Shown: positions 28,690 through 36,751 of the stretch, in pieces
Layout of the letters: each line of letters begins with the position of its first letter
Position numbering within the stretch: the first letter of the stretch is position 1
From: Clostridioides difficile ATCC 9689 = DSM 1296
GTDB taxonomy: Bacteria; Bacillota; Clostridia; Peptostreptococcales; Peptostreptococcaceae
Assembly (NCBI RefSeq): GCF_001077535.1
Contig: NZ_CP011968.1
Span: forward strand, 2,480,001-2,544,000
Reading direction: 5' to 3'
DNA: 64,000 nucleotides
Position numbers and translations under genes: made by a program
Notes under the pieces: model-generated
Databases searched by the model: none
What the model saw: the letters and a program-made list of their open reading frames with translations, nothing else
Told to the model about the DNA's origin: nothing

Positions 28690-29391
28690 GTGGAAAGAAC
28701 TCAACAATTAAAAGAAAGCTTTATTGCTTCAATTCCTATATTCTTAGGTTATATACCTATAGGTATAGTAGGAGGAATACTATTACAAAAATCTGGTCTT
28801 TCACCTTTTCAAATAGCACTAATGGTAACTTTAGTATTTGGAGGAAGTTCTCAATTCATTGCAGCTTCAATGATTTCTACTGGTGCAAGTGTAACATCTA
28901 TTGTTTTGACTACATTTATAGTTAACTTAAGACATTTTCTAATGAGTTCTAATTTGAACATGTACATAAAAAATAAAAGTCCAAAATTTATATTGCCATT
29001 TTGTCATACTATAACAGATGAAACTTTTGCAGTTAATTATGAAAAATTTACTGCTGGAAATTGGTCTGATAGAAATGCTATTTATCTTAATTTCTTCTGC
29101 TTAATTTCATCAGTTTTAGCTAATTTTATTGGAGCATTTTTAGGAGAAAGTATATCTATAGACAGTTCTATTTCTGGCTTCATATTGACTTCTATGTTTA
29201 TAGCTTTAATAGTTTCTCAAATAAAAAATAAGATTTATATTGTAGTATTTATATCATCAATCATTATTTCTGTTATTTTATATGCATTATTCAAAAGCAA
29301 TTTAGTAATAATAGTTGCATCAATTTTAGCATCTTTAATTGGTTTCTTTATAGAAGAATCTTACTGTAAAAAGGAGGAATCTTATGAATAA
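28690..29391 (+). CDS. azlC: AzlC family branched-chain amino acid exporter subunit
   Basis: 233 residues with seven or eight helices. The N-terminal LGYIPIGIVGGILLQKSGLS and the VFGGSSQFIAASM / NLRHFLMSSNL segments are characteristic of AzlC. Together with AzlD it exports branched-chain or other amino acids. The start is a GTG behind AAAGGAGTG. The stop overlaps the azlD start by 8 bases, showing translational coupling. Confidence 0.9.
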   Translation: MERTQQLKESFIASIPIFLGYIPIGIVGGILLQKSGLSPFQIALMVTLVFGGSSQFIAASMISTGASVTSIVLTTFIVNLRHFLMSSNLNMYIKNKSPKFILPFCHTITDETFAVNYEKFTAGNWSDRNAIYLNFFCLISSVLANFIGAFLGESISIDSSISGFILTSMFIALIVSQIKNKIYIVVFISSIIISVILYALFKSNLVIIVASILASLIGFFIEESYCKKEESYE

Positions 29392-29707
29392 TAATTATAT
29401 ATTTTTTATTATAATTGGAATGTACATTGTTACATATCTACCAAGAGTGCTTCCTATGTTAATTTTTTCAAAAAAAGAGATGCCTGATTTTTTGAAAAAA
29501 ATCATGAAATTTATACCTGTAGCAATACTTACTTCCTTAACTGCTAAAGATGTATTTTTTAATGGAGATAGTCTATATTTATCTATAGCTAACCCTAAAA
29601 TTATATCTTTTATGATTGTACTTCTTGTTGCATATAAGTTTAAATCTATTGGTATTTCTATTATTACAGGAGTGATATCTATATATTTATTTGGAATTAT
29701 CTTGTGA
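29384..29707 (+). CDS. azlD: AzlD family small exporter subunit
   Basis: 107 residues, four hydrophobic segments, with TYLPRVLPMLIFSKKEMPDF near the N-terminus, the AzlD signature. It overlaps the end of azlC and is preceded by AAGGAGG. Forms the exporter with AzlC in the membrane. Confidence 0.88.
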   Translation: MNNNYIFFIIIGMYIVTYLPRVLPMLIFSKKEMPDFLKKIMKFIPVAILTSLTAKDVFFNGDSLYLSIANPKIISFMIVLLVAYKFKSIGISIITGVISIYLFGIIL

Positions 29708-29793
29708 TATTTGGATAATGTTTTATTGTATAAGTTATTTTAAAACTATGTGTACAATTTTAATTTAAGTTGTTATATTATTGATTTTAAATA

Positions 29794-29826
29794 AAAAACA
29801 GAGTGACTTAAAGTTACTCTGTTTTT
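29794..29826 (+). terminator. Terminator of azlCD
   Basis: AAAAACAGAGTGACT pairs with AGTTACTCTGTTTTT (one G-U); it ends in T5. Confidence 0.8.
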
Positions 29827-29912
29827 ACTCTTCATTCTCTACTGTAAATATTCTAATATATTATAATAAAAGCTTTCGACAGTAAAAAAAATATATATAC
29901 TTAAATACTATC

Positions 29913-31973
29913 TCATTCCATATTTGTTATTTCTTCTTCATATTTTTGAAACTCTAAATTTGCTTTAAATAAATCTCCATCTATTTCTATATAAAATTTT
30001 CCACCTTGTAAAGCTACTAAATCTCTTGCAATAGCAAGCCCTAATCCACTTCCTTCAGTATTCCTTGATTCATCAGCTCTTTTAAATCTTTCCATAATCT
30101 CACTTGGGTCAAAATTTAATTCATAAGAAGATATATTTTTCATAGTTACCTTTACATTTTCACCATAGTCATATACATCAATATAGACTCTAGTTTCTTC
30201 TAAGGAATATTTTGCTATATTAGATAAAAGATTTTCAAATACTCTATACATTCTTCTTCCATCTGCCCATATATACACCTTATCATTTGGAACATTTAAT
30301 TTTAAATATAAATTATTTTTAGATAATTTTTCTTCAAGTTCACCTATACTTTGTCTTAATAGTTGCACTAAATCAATCTTGCTAATTTGTAATTCTATAT
30401 TGCCACTACTTACTCTACTCGCTTCAAATAAATCTTCTATCAATAATTTTAGTCTTTTTGACTTTGACTCAAGTACATTTATATAATCATTTATATACTC
30501 TGGTTGTATTGATTCTTCTTTTTTAATTAAATCTACATAATTTATTATAGAAGTAAGTGGAGTTTTCAAATCATGAGATACATTTGTTATAAGGTCAGAC
30601 TTCATTCTTTCACTTTTTACTTGCTCTTCTATAGCTCTATCAAGACCTTCTCCAATATTATTTATATTTTCAGCTAAAGACGTAAAATTATCATTCCCAG
30701 TAATTTTTATCTTATAATCTAATTCTCCCTTTTTTATTCTTTCTGTACCTTCTATTACGTAACTAAGATATGAAAGTCTTTTAGTTATATATATTGTAAA
30801 TCCTAAAAAAATACATATAGAAAACAGTAATCCCATACCTATACTTCGAGTGCTAATTACCATGATTAAAGCTAAAGATATTATCACTATAACAATAACT
30901 TTCCTTGCTAAAGATACTTTCTTTATAGCGTTACTGACCTCCCTTACAGTTTTTATTAACCATAAAATCACTCTTACTATAATACTTGTCTTAAATATAC
31001 ACATTTTATTTTCTAAATAACTCAATTGCACATTTATAAAAAATATATTATTTGATACTATCAGTAAAGATAAAGAAACTAATGCAATTACATCAATATG
31101 ATAAGATACAGCAAGAGCATATATAGTTAAAATTGCAATTGAAATAGATACTAATATTACATTAAATTCCATAGGTATCTTACTGTATATTAGTAAAAAT
31201 ACATTATTTCTTTTTAAAACTTCACCTTTTATTTTGATATATAAAATTATAGATAATAAACATATAATTGCTAAACTTAAACTAGCTACAAAAAATAATC
31301 TTACTTTTTCTGTAGCTTGTTTAAATATTTGAAAATTAGTATATACTATTCCATCTTCTATAGTTGGCTCTTCTGGAAAAGATACATATGCCTCAAAACC
31401 TTCATCTACTTCATTTAGTTCCAGACTCAGATTATTCAGTTCAAATTTTTCTCCATTTATTGTTTTAATATATGAGCTCTTTCCTATCTTATTTATTATC
31501 TCTACATTACAATAGCTCTTAGTTTTTTGTTTAAAATCATATAAACTAGCATATGACGTATTTGTATAAAATACTCCTGTGTATGTATTAATAACATACA
31601 CTTTTATATTTTTTAGATAACTTAAATATTCTTCAGAAGCTTGTTCATTAATCATGATTTTATCATACTCAGAATCACTACTACTTAAATCTATACTTTT
31701 ACCTTCTTGTTGGAATTTACCTTTTTCTTTACTAGTTAATTTACCACCTACAGATAGCTTAAACTTGGGTAATAGACTTGCCATTGTTCCTTCGTCAAAT
31801 ATATTACTATCATAAAAATCATCAGATATATCAAAAATCCCACTCTTTGTAGAAGTTTTTTGTATATTGTATTTAGGCTCAGCAAGTCCTATTGTCACCA
31901 ACAATATAGTTAATGGAAATGAGATAGATATTATGATTAATGAAACTAACTTTAATACTCTATATTTCTCCAA
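29913..31973 (-). CDS. Sensor histidine kinase, large extracellular and multi-helix sensor
   Basis: About 686 residues. One N-terminal helix is followed by an extracellular domain (about 40-215), then roughly seven membrane helices (225-390), HAMP-like linker, HisKA with NVSHDLKTPLTSIINYVDL (phosphorylated His about 465), and HATPase with NLLSNIAKYS and GSGLGLAIARD. It pairs with the OmpR-type regulator upstream. A GTG at 31982 is possible, but AGGTGG lies 5 bases before TTG at 31973, which I use. The signal is unknown. A paralogous kinase is at 53186-54775. Confidence 0.9.
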   Translation of the reverse strand: MEKYRVLKLVSLIIISISFPLTILLVTIGLAEPKYNIQKTSTKSGIFDISDDFYDSNIFDEGTMASLLPKFKLSVGGKLTSKEKGKFQQEGKSIDLSSSDSEYDKIMINEQASEEYLSYLKNIKVYVINTYTGVFYTNTSYASLYDFKQKTKSYCNVEIINKIGKSSYIKTINGEKFELNNLSLELNEVDEGFEAYVSFPEEPTIEDGIVYTNFQIFKQATEKVRLFFVASLSLAIICLLSIILYIKIKGEVLKRNNVFLLIYSKIPMEFNVILVSISIAILTIYALAVSYHIDVIALVSLSLLIVSNNIFFINVQLSYLENKMCIFKTSIIVRVILWLIKTVREVSNAIKKVSLARKVIVIVIISLALIMVISTRSIGMGLLFSICIFLGFTIYITKRLSYLSYVIEGTERIKKGELDYKIKITGNDNFTSLAENINNIGEGLDRAIEEQVKSERMKSDLITNVSHDLKTPLTSIINYVDLIKKEESIQPEYINDYINVLESKSKRLKLLIEDLFEASRVSSGNIELQISKIDLVQLLRQSIGELEEKLSKNNLYLKLNVPNDKVYIWADGRRMYRVFENLLSNIAKYSLEETRVYIDVYDYGENVKVTMKNISSYELNFDPSEIMERFKRADESRNTEGSGLGLAIARDLVALQGGKFYIEIDGDLFKANLEFQKYEEEITNME

Positions 31974-31987
31974 GTTGCCCACCTCAT

Positions 31988-32194
31988 CTACATTGTCAGT
32001 ATTTTATATAAAATAAAGTTTAAGAAAAGCATAATCCCCATAGAGTAAATTAAACTCTCAGAGAAAAAATTAAAACATATTAAAATTCCTAACATTTGTG
32101 TAAATGTAAAAATGACTAAAATCAAAATGCAATTAAATATTAAACTCTTTTCTTTTATAATTTTTCCACTAAAATTTTTCAATCTTATAACCAA
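31988..32194 (-). CDS. Small two-helix membrane protein between response regulator and kinase
   Basis: 68 residues: a basic N-terminus (MVIRLKNFSGKIIKEK) and two hydrophobic helices. Its start overlaps the response regulator's last 26 bases and its stop lies 15 bases before the kinase start, so the three genes are translationally coupled. The paralogous system at 52-55 kb has no such protein; there the kinase itself starts at the equivalent overlapping position with a similar MVTKLKN sequence. It may therefore be a detached kinase N-terminus or a small accessory sensor subunit. Start is TTG. Confidence 0.6.
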   Translation of the reverse strand: MVIRLKNFSGKIIKEKSLIFNCILILVIFTFTQMLGILICFNFFSESLIYSMGIMLFLNFILYKILTM

Positions 32195-32861
32195 CTCCCC
32201 ACACCACCTTTAAAAATCTTGGTTCTTTTGGATTTATTTCAATCTTTTCTCTTATTCGTCTGATATGTACTGCTACTGTATTTTCTGAATTAAAACTTTC
32301 CTCATTCCATACTTTTTCGTATATCTCATCTATTGAGAAAACTCGTCCTTTATTTTCTAAAAGAAGTTCAATTATTTTATACTCAATTGGAGTCATTTTT
32401 ATGTTTTCACCATCAATTTTAACTTCTTTTGTTAGTGTATTTAACTCCAAAGCTCCACTTTTTAAAATTTCTTTACATGTATCTTCATAATTACCTAAAG
32501 TTACATATCGTCTTAAGTTTGATTTAACCCTAGCTATAAGCTCTAATAGATTAAATGGCTTTGTTATATAATCATCAGCTCCAATATTTAATCCTATTAT
32601 TTTATCTGTATCTTCACTTTTTGCTGAAATTAAAATTATTGGAATATTTCTTTCTTCTCGTATTTTTACAGTTGCTTTGATTCCATCTAATTTAGGCATC
32701 ATTATATCCATTAGTATTAGATGAATGTCATTCTCTGTTATTATTTCCAAAGCTTTCATTCCATCATATGCTTTATATATTTTAAATCCTTCTGATTTAA
32801 GATATATTTCTATCGAATCAACAATTTCTTTATCATCGTCTACTACTAATATATTGTACAT
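32169..32861 (-). CDS. OmpR-family response regulator
   Basis: 230 residues: receiver domain (VVDDDKEIVD, phosphorylated Asp in LMDIMMPKLDG, Lys in YITKPFNLLEL) and a winged-helix output domain ending RRIREKIEINPKEPRFLKVV. It is first in a three-gene unit with the small membrane protein and the kinase. ATG start behind AGAGGAAG. The second regulator at 52501 is highly similar, including LSAKSEDxDKIIGLNxGADDY. Confidence 0.93.
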   Translation of the reverse strand: MYNILVVDDDKEIVDSIEIYLKSEGFKIYKAYDGMKALEIITENDIHLILMDIMMPKLDGIKATVKIREERNIPIILISAKSEDTDKIIGLNIGADDYITKPFNLLELIARVKSNLRRYVTLGNYEDTCKEILKSGALELNTLTKEVKIDGENIKMTPIEYKIIELLLENKGRVFSIDEIYEKVWNEESFNSENTVAVHIRRIREKIEINPKEPRFLKVVWGVGYKIEKF

Positions 32862-33180
32862 ATTTTCACTTCCTCTATTGTATAATAATACTTATCTATA
32901 TTATACAATATCTTTCACTCCCTTTCTCAACAATGACTAAATTGTTATATTACTTTGGCTTACATTTTTGTAACTTTCCCTTATAACTATATAATAAAAT
33001 ATAAATCTTAAGAAAATATTATCCTAATTCTTAAATATTTCTTAAGATTTAAGATAAATTGAGGTTTATTTGAATAAATTGATTTGAATTATGTTGTTTT
33101 CAGATTACTTTCATTTAAGTATTTTGATTGCATTCAGCTGAATTAATGTATATTAATTCTTATTAAACAGTTTCTATTTT

Positions 33181-33302
33181 CTAGGTGGAAGAATGGTGGA
33201 AGAATTACATTTCACTAATTTTCTTCCACCATTCTTCCACCCAAATATACTTAGAAACATTCATTTCACTGCAATAATAGCTACTTATTTAAATTCTATT
33301 TT
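33181..33302. repeat. 122-bp hairpin-containing insertion flanked by TTCTATTTT direct repeats
   Basis: Relative to copy B, copy A has 122 extra bases. TTCTATTTT occurs at 33172-33180 and again at 33294-33302, as a 9-bp target duplication or slippage repeat would. Inside is a perfect inverted repeat of about 21 bp: GGTGGAAGAATGGTGG onward at 33184-33204 against its complement at about 33221-33241. No coding sequence. Confidence 0.6.
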
Positions 33303-33402
33303 TATACATTCTATCTACTATATACTGTACATATTCTATTAAAATTTATATAACTAAAATACAAACTTATTTCATTTTCTTAACATGTTCAGAATAATAA
33401 AC

Positions 33403-33444
33403 AAAATGAAGGTAGAAAAAGTTATAATTTCATACCTTCATTTT
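33403..33444 (-). terminator. Terminator of the blaI-like gene
   Basis: AAAATGAAGGTA (33403-33414) / TACCTTCATTTT (33433-33444) form a perfect 12-bp stem just past the stop. The same hairpin is kept in copy B (42108-42149). Confidence 0.65.
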
Positions 33445-33472
33445 ATTTATTATGTATCAATTTGTCATTTTC

Positions 33473-33847
33473 TTATTTCAAATTCTTAAAACATTCTTCG
33501 AGTTCACTTAATTTATCTTCATCCACTTCGTCGTCTTCACCATGTAACGCTGACATTAAACTTGAAATTGAATTTTTATGTATGTTCTTCAAAAATTCCT
33601 TTGTTTCAAACCTTAGATATTTTTTCTCTTTTACTAGTATATTATAATGTGTAAGTTTGCCTATTTTCTCTGTACTTAAAAACTCCCTTCGCTCTAATCT
33701 TTTCAAAACTGTAAATGTAGTTGATTCATTCCACTCATATTTTTCTTCCATTGCAGCAACTAATTCCCTAGAAGTTAATACCTTGTTAGCTTCACAAATA
33801 TATCTCATAACTTTTAATTCCGCTTCTGGTAATTTACTAATTTTCAT
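33473..33847 (-). CDS. BlaI/MecI/CopY family transcriptional repressor
   Basis: 124 residues: winged helix with LPEAELKVMRYICEANKVLTSRELVAAM and TTFTVLKRLERREFL, then a helical C-terminal dimerisation region rich in Asp/Glu. BlaI-type repressors normally work with a BlaR1-type membrane protease; none is encoded here. Intact member of a repeated pair: a decayed copy is at 42181-42551 and a different paralogue at 42656-43030. It is divergent from the XRE regulator at 34066. Confidence 0.85.
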   Translation of the reverse strand: MKISKLPEAELKVMRYICEANKVLTSRELVAAMEEKYEWNESTTFTVLKRLERREFLSTEKIGKLTHYNILVKEKKYLRFETKEFLKNIHKNSISSLMSALHGEDDEVDEDKLSELEECFKNLK

Positions 33848-33988
33848 AATTCGCGCCCCTTTGCCGATTTATGTATATGTTAAATTCTATATCAATAAAG
33901 TTTTACAAACAAGAGAATTAAGGTAAATAATTCCATCCAATTTTTACCATATTATTCTTTTAGGTTTTATAATACTTATCTAATGAGA

Positions 33989-34045
33989 TTGACATTTTAC
34001 TCATTTTAGGATATTATGAAGTTAACTTCACATGAAGTTAGCTTC
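33989..34045 (+). promoter_or_regulatory. Promoter with two palindromic operators for the XRE cassette
   Basis: TTGACA (33989-33994), 17-base spacer, TATTAT (34012-34017), immediately followed by GAAGTTAACTTC (34018-34029, perfect palindrome) and GAAGTTAGCTTC (34034-34045, one mismatch), spaced 16 bases centre to centre. This is a classic layout for autorepression by the XRE protein encoded just downstream. Confidence 0.75.
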
Positions 34046-34065
34046 ATATAGAAAGAGGTTATGGA

Positions 34066-34299
34066 ATGAAAACAAAAGTACGAGAATTTCGAACAAATAT
34101 GGGTCTAACACAGCAACAACTCGCTGATTTAGTCCATGTATCAAACAGAACAATTATTTCTATTGAAAAAGAGCAATATAGCCCTTCTCTTATGCTTGCC
34201 TATCGTATGGCACAAGTGTTTGGTACAACGATTGAAGAACTATGTTGTTTAAAAGAAAATAAAGAAATGGAGGATAAAAAACATGAAAGTAAAGAGTAA
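34066..34299 (+). CDS. XRE-family transcriptional regulator
   Basis: 77 residues, nearly all a Cro/C1-type helix-turn-helix: REFRTNMGLTQQQLADLVHVSNRTIISIEKEQYSPSLML, then an acidic/basic tail. ATG start after AGAGG; a nearer-upstream ATG runs into a stop after two codons. Its 3' end overlaps the following membrane-protein gene by 17 bases. It probably represses its own promoter through the two GAAGTTAACTTC boxes. A similar pair in reversed order lies at 45709-46261. Confidence 0.9.
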   Translation: MKTKVREFRTNMGLTQQQLADLVHVSNRTIISIEKEQYSPSLMLAYRMAQVFGTTIEELCCLKENKEMEDKKHESKE

Positions 34300-34696
34300 A
34301 CGAAGTTTTATAGTGGGTATTATAGTTTGTGTGTTATGTTGTGCTAGTTTAGTTATTTATTGCATTTTAAAAGATAAAAGATTCCTAATTTCATCATTTC
34401 TTTTAATTGTAATAGCAATCTTTAATTTTTGTAATGCTTTTTCAAGAAAAGGCATTGTTGAAGAATTACACGATAGTACAGATGAAAGAGACTTGTACTT
34501 AACAATGAAAACAAGTCATATCTTAGTTAAAATTATGAATTATACATTATTTACTTTTACATTTCTTTTCATCATAGCTTATAGTGCATGGAAAAATCAA
34601 TCACTTCTAGTTATAGCTATAACACTATGTGTCATTGAGATTTTTTTATTTGTTGCATATTTACTTATCAATATATTTTTAGAGAAAAAAGAGTAA
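34283..34696 (+). CDS. Four-helix membrane protein paired with XRE regulator
   Basis: 137 residues with four hydrophobic helices in two pairs and a charged middle segment containing STDERDLYL. Small XRE regulator plus DERD-type membrane protein pairs are common in Firmicutes; the function is not established. ATG start after ATGGAGG, inside the end of the regulator gene, so the two are translationally coupled. Confidence 0.7.
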   Translation: MKVKSKRSFIVGIIVCVLCCASLVIYCILKDKRFLISSFLLIVIAIFNFCNAFSRKGIVEELHDSTDERDLYLTMKTSHILVKIMNYTLFTFTFLFIIAYSAWKNQSLLVIAITLCVIEIFLFVAYLLINIFLEKKE

Positions 34697-34714
34697 ATAC
34701 AAGGGGTGATATAA

Positions 34715-35011
34715 ATGTATTTTAAAACTTATATACTAAAAAGAGAAGTAAATAACAAACAACTAGAGATAACTCGAAGTTTTGACTTAGATAATCTAAT
34801 TTGTACTGCAACAGAGATTTTGAAAGATAATGAGATTGATTTGATAATTACTGATGAAGTAAATAATGTTGTTTGGAGAAATGAAAAAAGCACTCCCCCA
34901 GCAAGAGAATGCTTAGTTATAGCTATAGAAGTGTATTGGTGGTACACTTCTATTTTTTTATTATATCATATAAATTATGTTATCAAAAAGAGCTATTTAA
35001 ATCGATTTTAA
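34715..35011 (+). CDS. Small protein of unknown function, C-terminus overlaps a terminator
   Basis: 98 residues. The N-terminal 60 residues (MYFKTYILKREVNNKQ..., with DNEIDLIITDEVNNVVW) look like a small folded domain; the rest runs through a terminator hairpin at 34926-34958 and ends in a hydrophobic stretch. ATG start after AAGGGGTGA, 18 bases past the membrane-protein gene. In copy B only the tail of this gene remains, next to pilA3. The C-terminal third may be an artefact of a lost stop codon. Confidence 0.5.
   Translation: MYFKTYILKREVNNKQLEITRSFDLDNLICTATEILKDNEIDLIITDEVNNVVWRNEKSTPPARECLVIAIEVYWWYTSIFLLYHINYVIKKSYLNRF
34926..34958 (+). terminator. Terminator of the XRE cassette
   Basis: AGAAGTGTA (34926-34934) / TACACTTCT (34942-34950) followed by ATTTTTTTA. 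It lies inside the last third of the 98-residue frame. Confidence 0.75.
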
Positions 35012-35068
35012 GGTGTGTTGAATAAGGTTCTTGATAGTTTATATATTGATGAATTTCAAAAAAATAAG

Positions 35069-35096
35069 CACTCTTTATTATAAGGAGTGCTTTGGT
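35069..35096 (-). terminator. Terminator-like hairpin, minus strand
   Basis: AAGCACTC / GAGTGCTT stem, followed on the minus strand by ATTTTTTTG. A diverged version is found in copy B near 44552-44580. No minus-strand gene reads into it now. Confidence 0.4.
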
Positions 35097-35293
35097 GTAT
35101 GTTAATCTTCTATCTAATACAATTATAACATGTCTTATGTTTTAGTATGATAATTTTCGTTCGCTTTATTATTACAATTTTTACTATAGTTTTATCTATC
35201 CTGTTAATATTTGTAATATTTTAGATACTCTTTGTACTTGTGTTACTGATATACTTTGATTAAGAAAAGCAAATTTAATAGGAGGTATCTGCT

Positions 35294-35611
35294 ATGGATT
35301 TTGGAAATATCAATCTTATACTTATTGGAATAATAGTTATAATAGGAACTACAATAATATATTTAATTAAACCTAAAACTGCTTTTTGTAGTAAAAAATA
35401 TTTTAATAAATTAGAATCAATATATGGAAATATAGATAAGAAAAAAACTGTTAAACTAGAAGTACTTTATCGCTATGTAACAGGTCTTGAGTATATAGCA
35501 ATAGGCTTATTTACAAGAAGATTAGATATTACAATAATAGCAATAATATTAGTAGCCATTATAACAACAGCATTATATTATCTAATTAGAAAGAAATATA
35601 TAACTATATAA
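35294..35611 (+). CDS. Small membrane protein, unknown function
   Basis: 105 residues. One N-terminal helix (LILIGIIVIIGTTIIYLI), a basic cytosolic middle and two C-terminal helices. ATG start behind ATAGGAGG with 8-base spacing, so it is very likely translated. I do not recognise the family. It shares the first residues MDFG with the next gene. Confidence 0.6.
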   Translation: MDFGNINLILIGIIVIIGTTIIYLIKPKTAFCSKKYFNKLESIYGNIDKKKTVKLEVLYRYVTGLEYIAIGLFTRRLDITIIAIILVAIITTALYYLIRKKYITI

Positions 35612-35746
35612 AAAATAATATCTTATAAATAATAAGCCTATCATTATACTCTATTTTTAGCTAAAATCGTTCGACAAATTGCTGATATAAGTTCTTAAAT
35701 ATGCTATAAATTAAAGTATATTATATAACATTGTAGGAGGGATTTT

Positions 35747-36211
35747 ATGGATTTTGGGGAAGTTAAATCAGAGTTAAGTGACAAAGACCTTAAAGATAAT
35801 GAAGAAGCTTTAAACAAGTATAAAAAATATTATTTAAAAGTTTATAAGTATTATAGTGAAATGGATTCCATAAAAAGTATTCAAGATATAGAAATAGAGC
35901 AATCTAGGCTTAAAGGACAGTTACAAAAAAATAGTAACCCCATTTTTGCTTTGTATATATCTATTATGGCTGTTGTATTTTCTACAACAATTAACTTAAC
36001 ATTTGATTTATCAGATATCACTAATTATTTTATTAGAATGATTATGACACTTTTATTTATTGTACTTCTTATTTTTTTAGTTAACAAGGGCATTCTTCCA
36101 ATAGCTATACCTTATAGAAATAATATACAATTTTATACTACTGCATTAGATGTATTCGAAGATATGAAAAATAAAATACTTAGAGAGAGAAAGTATAAAA
36201 AAAGAAGGTAA
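35747..36211 (+). CDS. Membrane protein with N-terminal coiled-coil, unknown function
   Basis: 154 residues: a charged helical N-terminal half (about 1-65, SELSDKDLKDNEEALNKYKK), two adjacent membrane helices (about 67-120) and a short basic C-terminus. ATG start behind GTAGGAGGG. A terminator overlaps its last codons. Nothing identifies its role. Confidence 0.6.
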   Translation: MDFGEVKSELSDKDLKDNEEALNKYKKYYLKVYKYYSEMDSIKSIQDIEIEQSRLKGQLQKNSNPIFALYISIMAVVFSTTINLTFDLSDITNYFIRMIMTLLFIVLLIFLVNKGILPIAIPYRNNIQFYTTALDVFEDMKNKILRERKYKKRR

Positions 36212-36237
36212 CAACCAACTCTAGTTGCTACCTTCTA
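36207..36237 (+). terminator. Terminator after the coiled-coil membrane protein
   Basis: AGAAGGTAACAA pairs with TTGCTACCTTCT (one mismatch) with a short loop; the following T-content is poor, so it may serve the opposite strand too. Confidence 0.5.
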
Positions 36238-36239
36238 AT

Positions 36240-36455
36240 CTATTTAACTAAGTTTTCTACTTCACTAAATGCTTTCTCATTTCCATTTCCACCAATTTGA
36301 GTTATATTTCTAAATTCTCTTTTATTTATTAAACTTTTTTGAGTATCACTTATTCCATCTCCAACTAATCGTACTAGAGATTCTGTCTTACCTACAGGTA
36401 CTCCTACTGATAAAGCGTCAACTAAATCATCTTCTCTATTTTCTCCATTTTTTGG
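36240..36455 (-). pseudogene. 5'-truncated phage-type gene remnant
   Basis: Between an in-frame stop at 36456-36458 and the stop at 36240 lies a 71-codon frame with protein-like composition (DDLVDALSVGVPVGKTESLV, later QIGGNGNEKAF) but no start codon or ribosome binding site. It is best read as the C-terminal remnant of a larger gene. Family not recognised; neighbouring genes suggest phage origin. Confidence 0.45.
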
Positions 36456-36498
36456 TTAATATAATTCTCTATCTCCATTATACCATTTTATACCAAAC

Positions 36499-36532
36499 AA
36501 GCACTTGAAACAGTAGAATATCCAAGTGCTTT
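36499..36532 (-). terminator. Terminator of the 53-residue gene (GCACTT hairpin family)
   Basis: AAGCACTTG / CAAGTGCTT perfect 9-bp stem directly after the stop of the gene at 36539. Related in sequence to the four hairpins at 37987, 38744, 39691 and 40215. Confidence 0.6.
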
Positions 36533-36538
36533 ATATGT

Positions 36539-36700
36539 CTATTTATTATTTTTCTCTAATTTTTTCTCAGAAAGTTTATATACTATACTTTCTAACTTAT
36601 TATATATATCTATATCTGTTTCTCTTATTTTCAAAAGTTTAATTCTATATTCTTCTTTTCTCTTTTCAATATACATATTATCAAGTAAATTCTCACACAT
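36539..36700 (-). CDS. Small charged helical protein (53 residues), phage-type
   Basis: 53 residues: MCENLLDNMYIEKRKEEYRI, then Lys/Glu/Ile-rich helix to the end. Strong ribosome binding site GGGGGGA at about 36709-36715 with normal spacing to the ATG. Immediately followed by a terminator hairpin. It has no recognisable domain; its size and location next to BRO/antirepressor genes suggest a phage accessory protein. Confidence 0.6.
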   Translation of the reverse strand: MCENLLDNMYIEKRKEEYRIKLLKIRETDIDIYNKLESIVYKLSEKKLEKNNK

Positions 36701-36751
36701 TGTATTAATCCCCCCAAAACTAAACTAAATTATTTAATACAACTGATAAAT

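Larger units (their letters stand above)
33040..33985. repeat. Segmental repeat, copy A part 1
   Basis: This stretch, including the intact blaI-like gene, its terminator and its promoter region, matches 41867-42693 with scattered substitutions and small indels. For example, a long run around 33050-33100 reappears at 41881-41930 almost unchanged. At its right end, the last bases of a second blaI-like gene (complete only in copy B, 42656-43030) remain as a fragment near 33950-33985. It carries an extra 122 bases (33181-33302) absent from copy B. Confidence 0.8.
34881..35215. repeat. Segmental repeat, copy A part 2
   Basis: The sequence from the GAAAAAAGCACTCC motif to about 35215 matches 44379-44690 (downstream of pilA3) with substitutions and small indels. 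It includes two terminator-like hairpins in each copy. Confidence 0.75.

Noticed and set aside
28680-28925. 81-codon frame overlapping the start of azlC
   Set aside because: Different frame of azlC; Tyr/Cys-rich product without homology, while azlC motifs are clear in the GTG-started frame.
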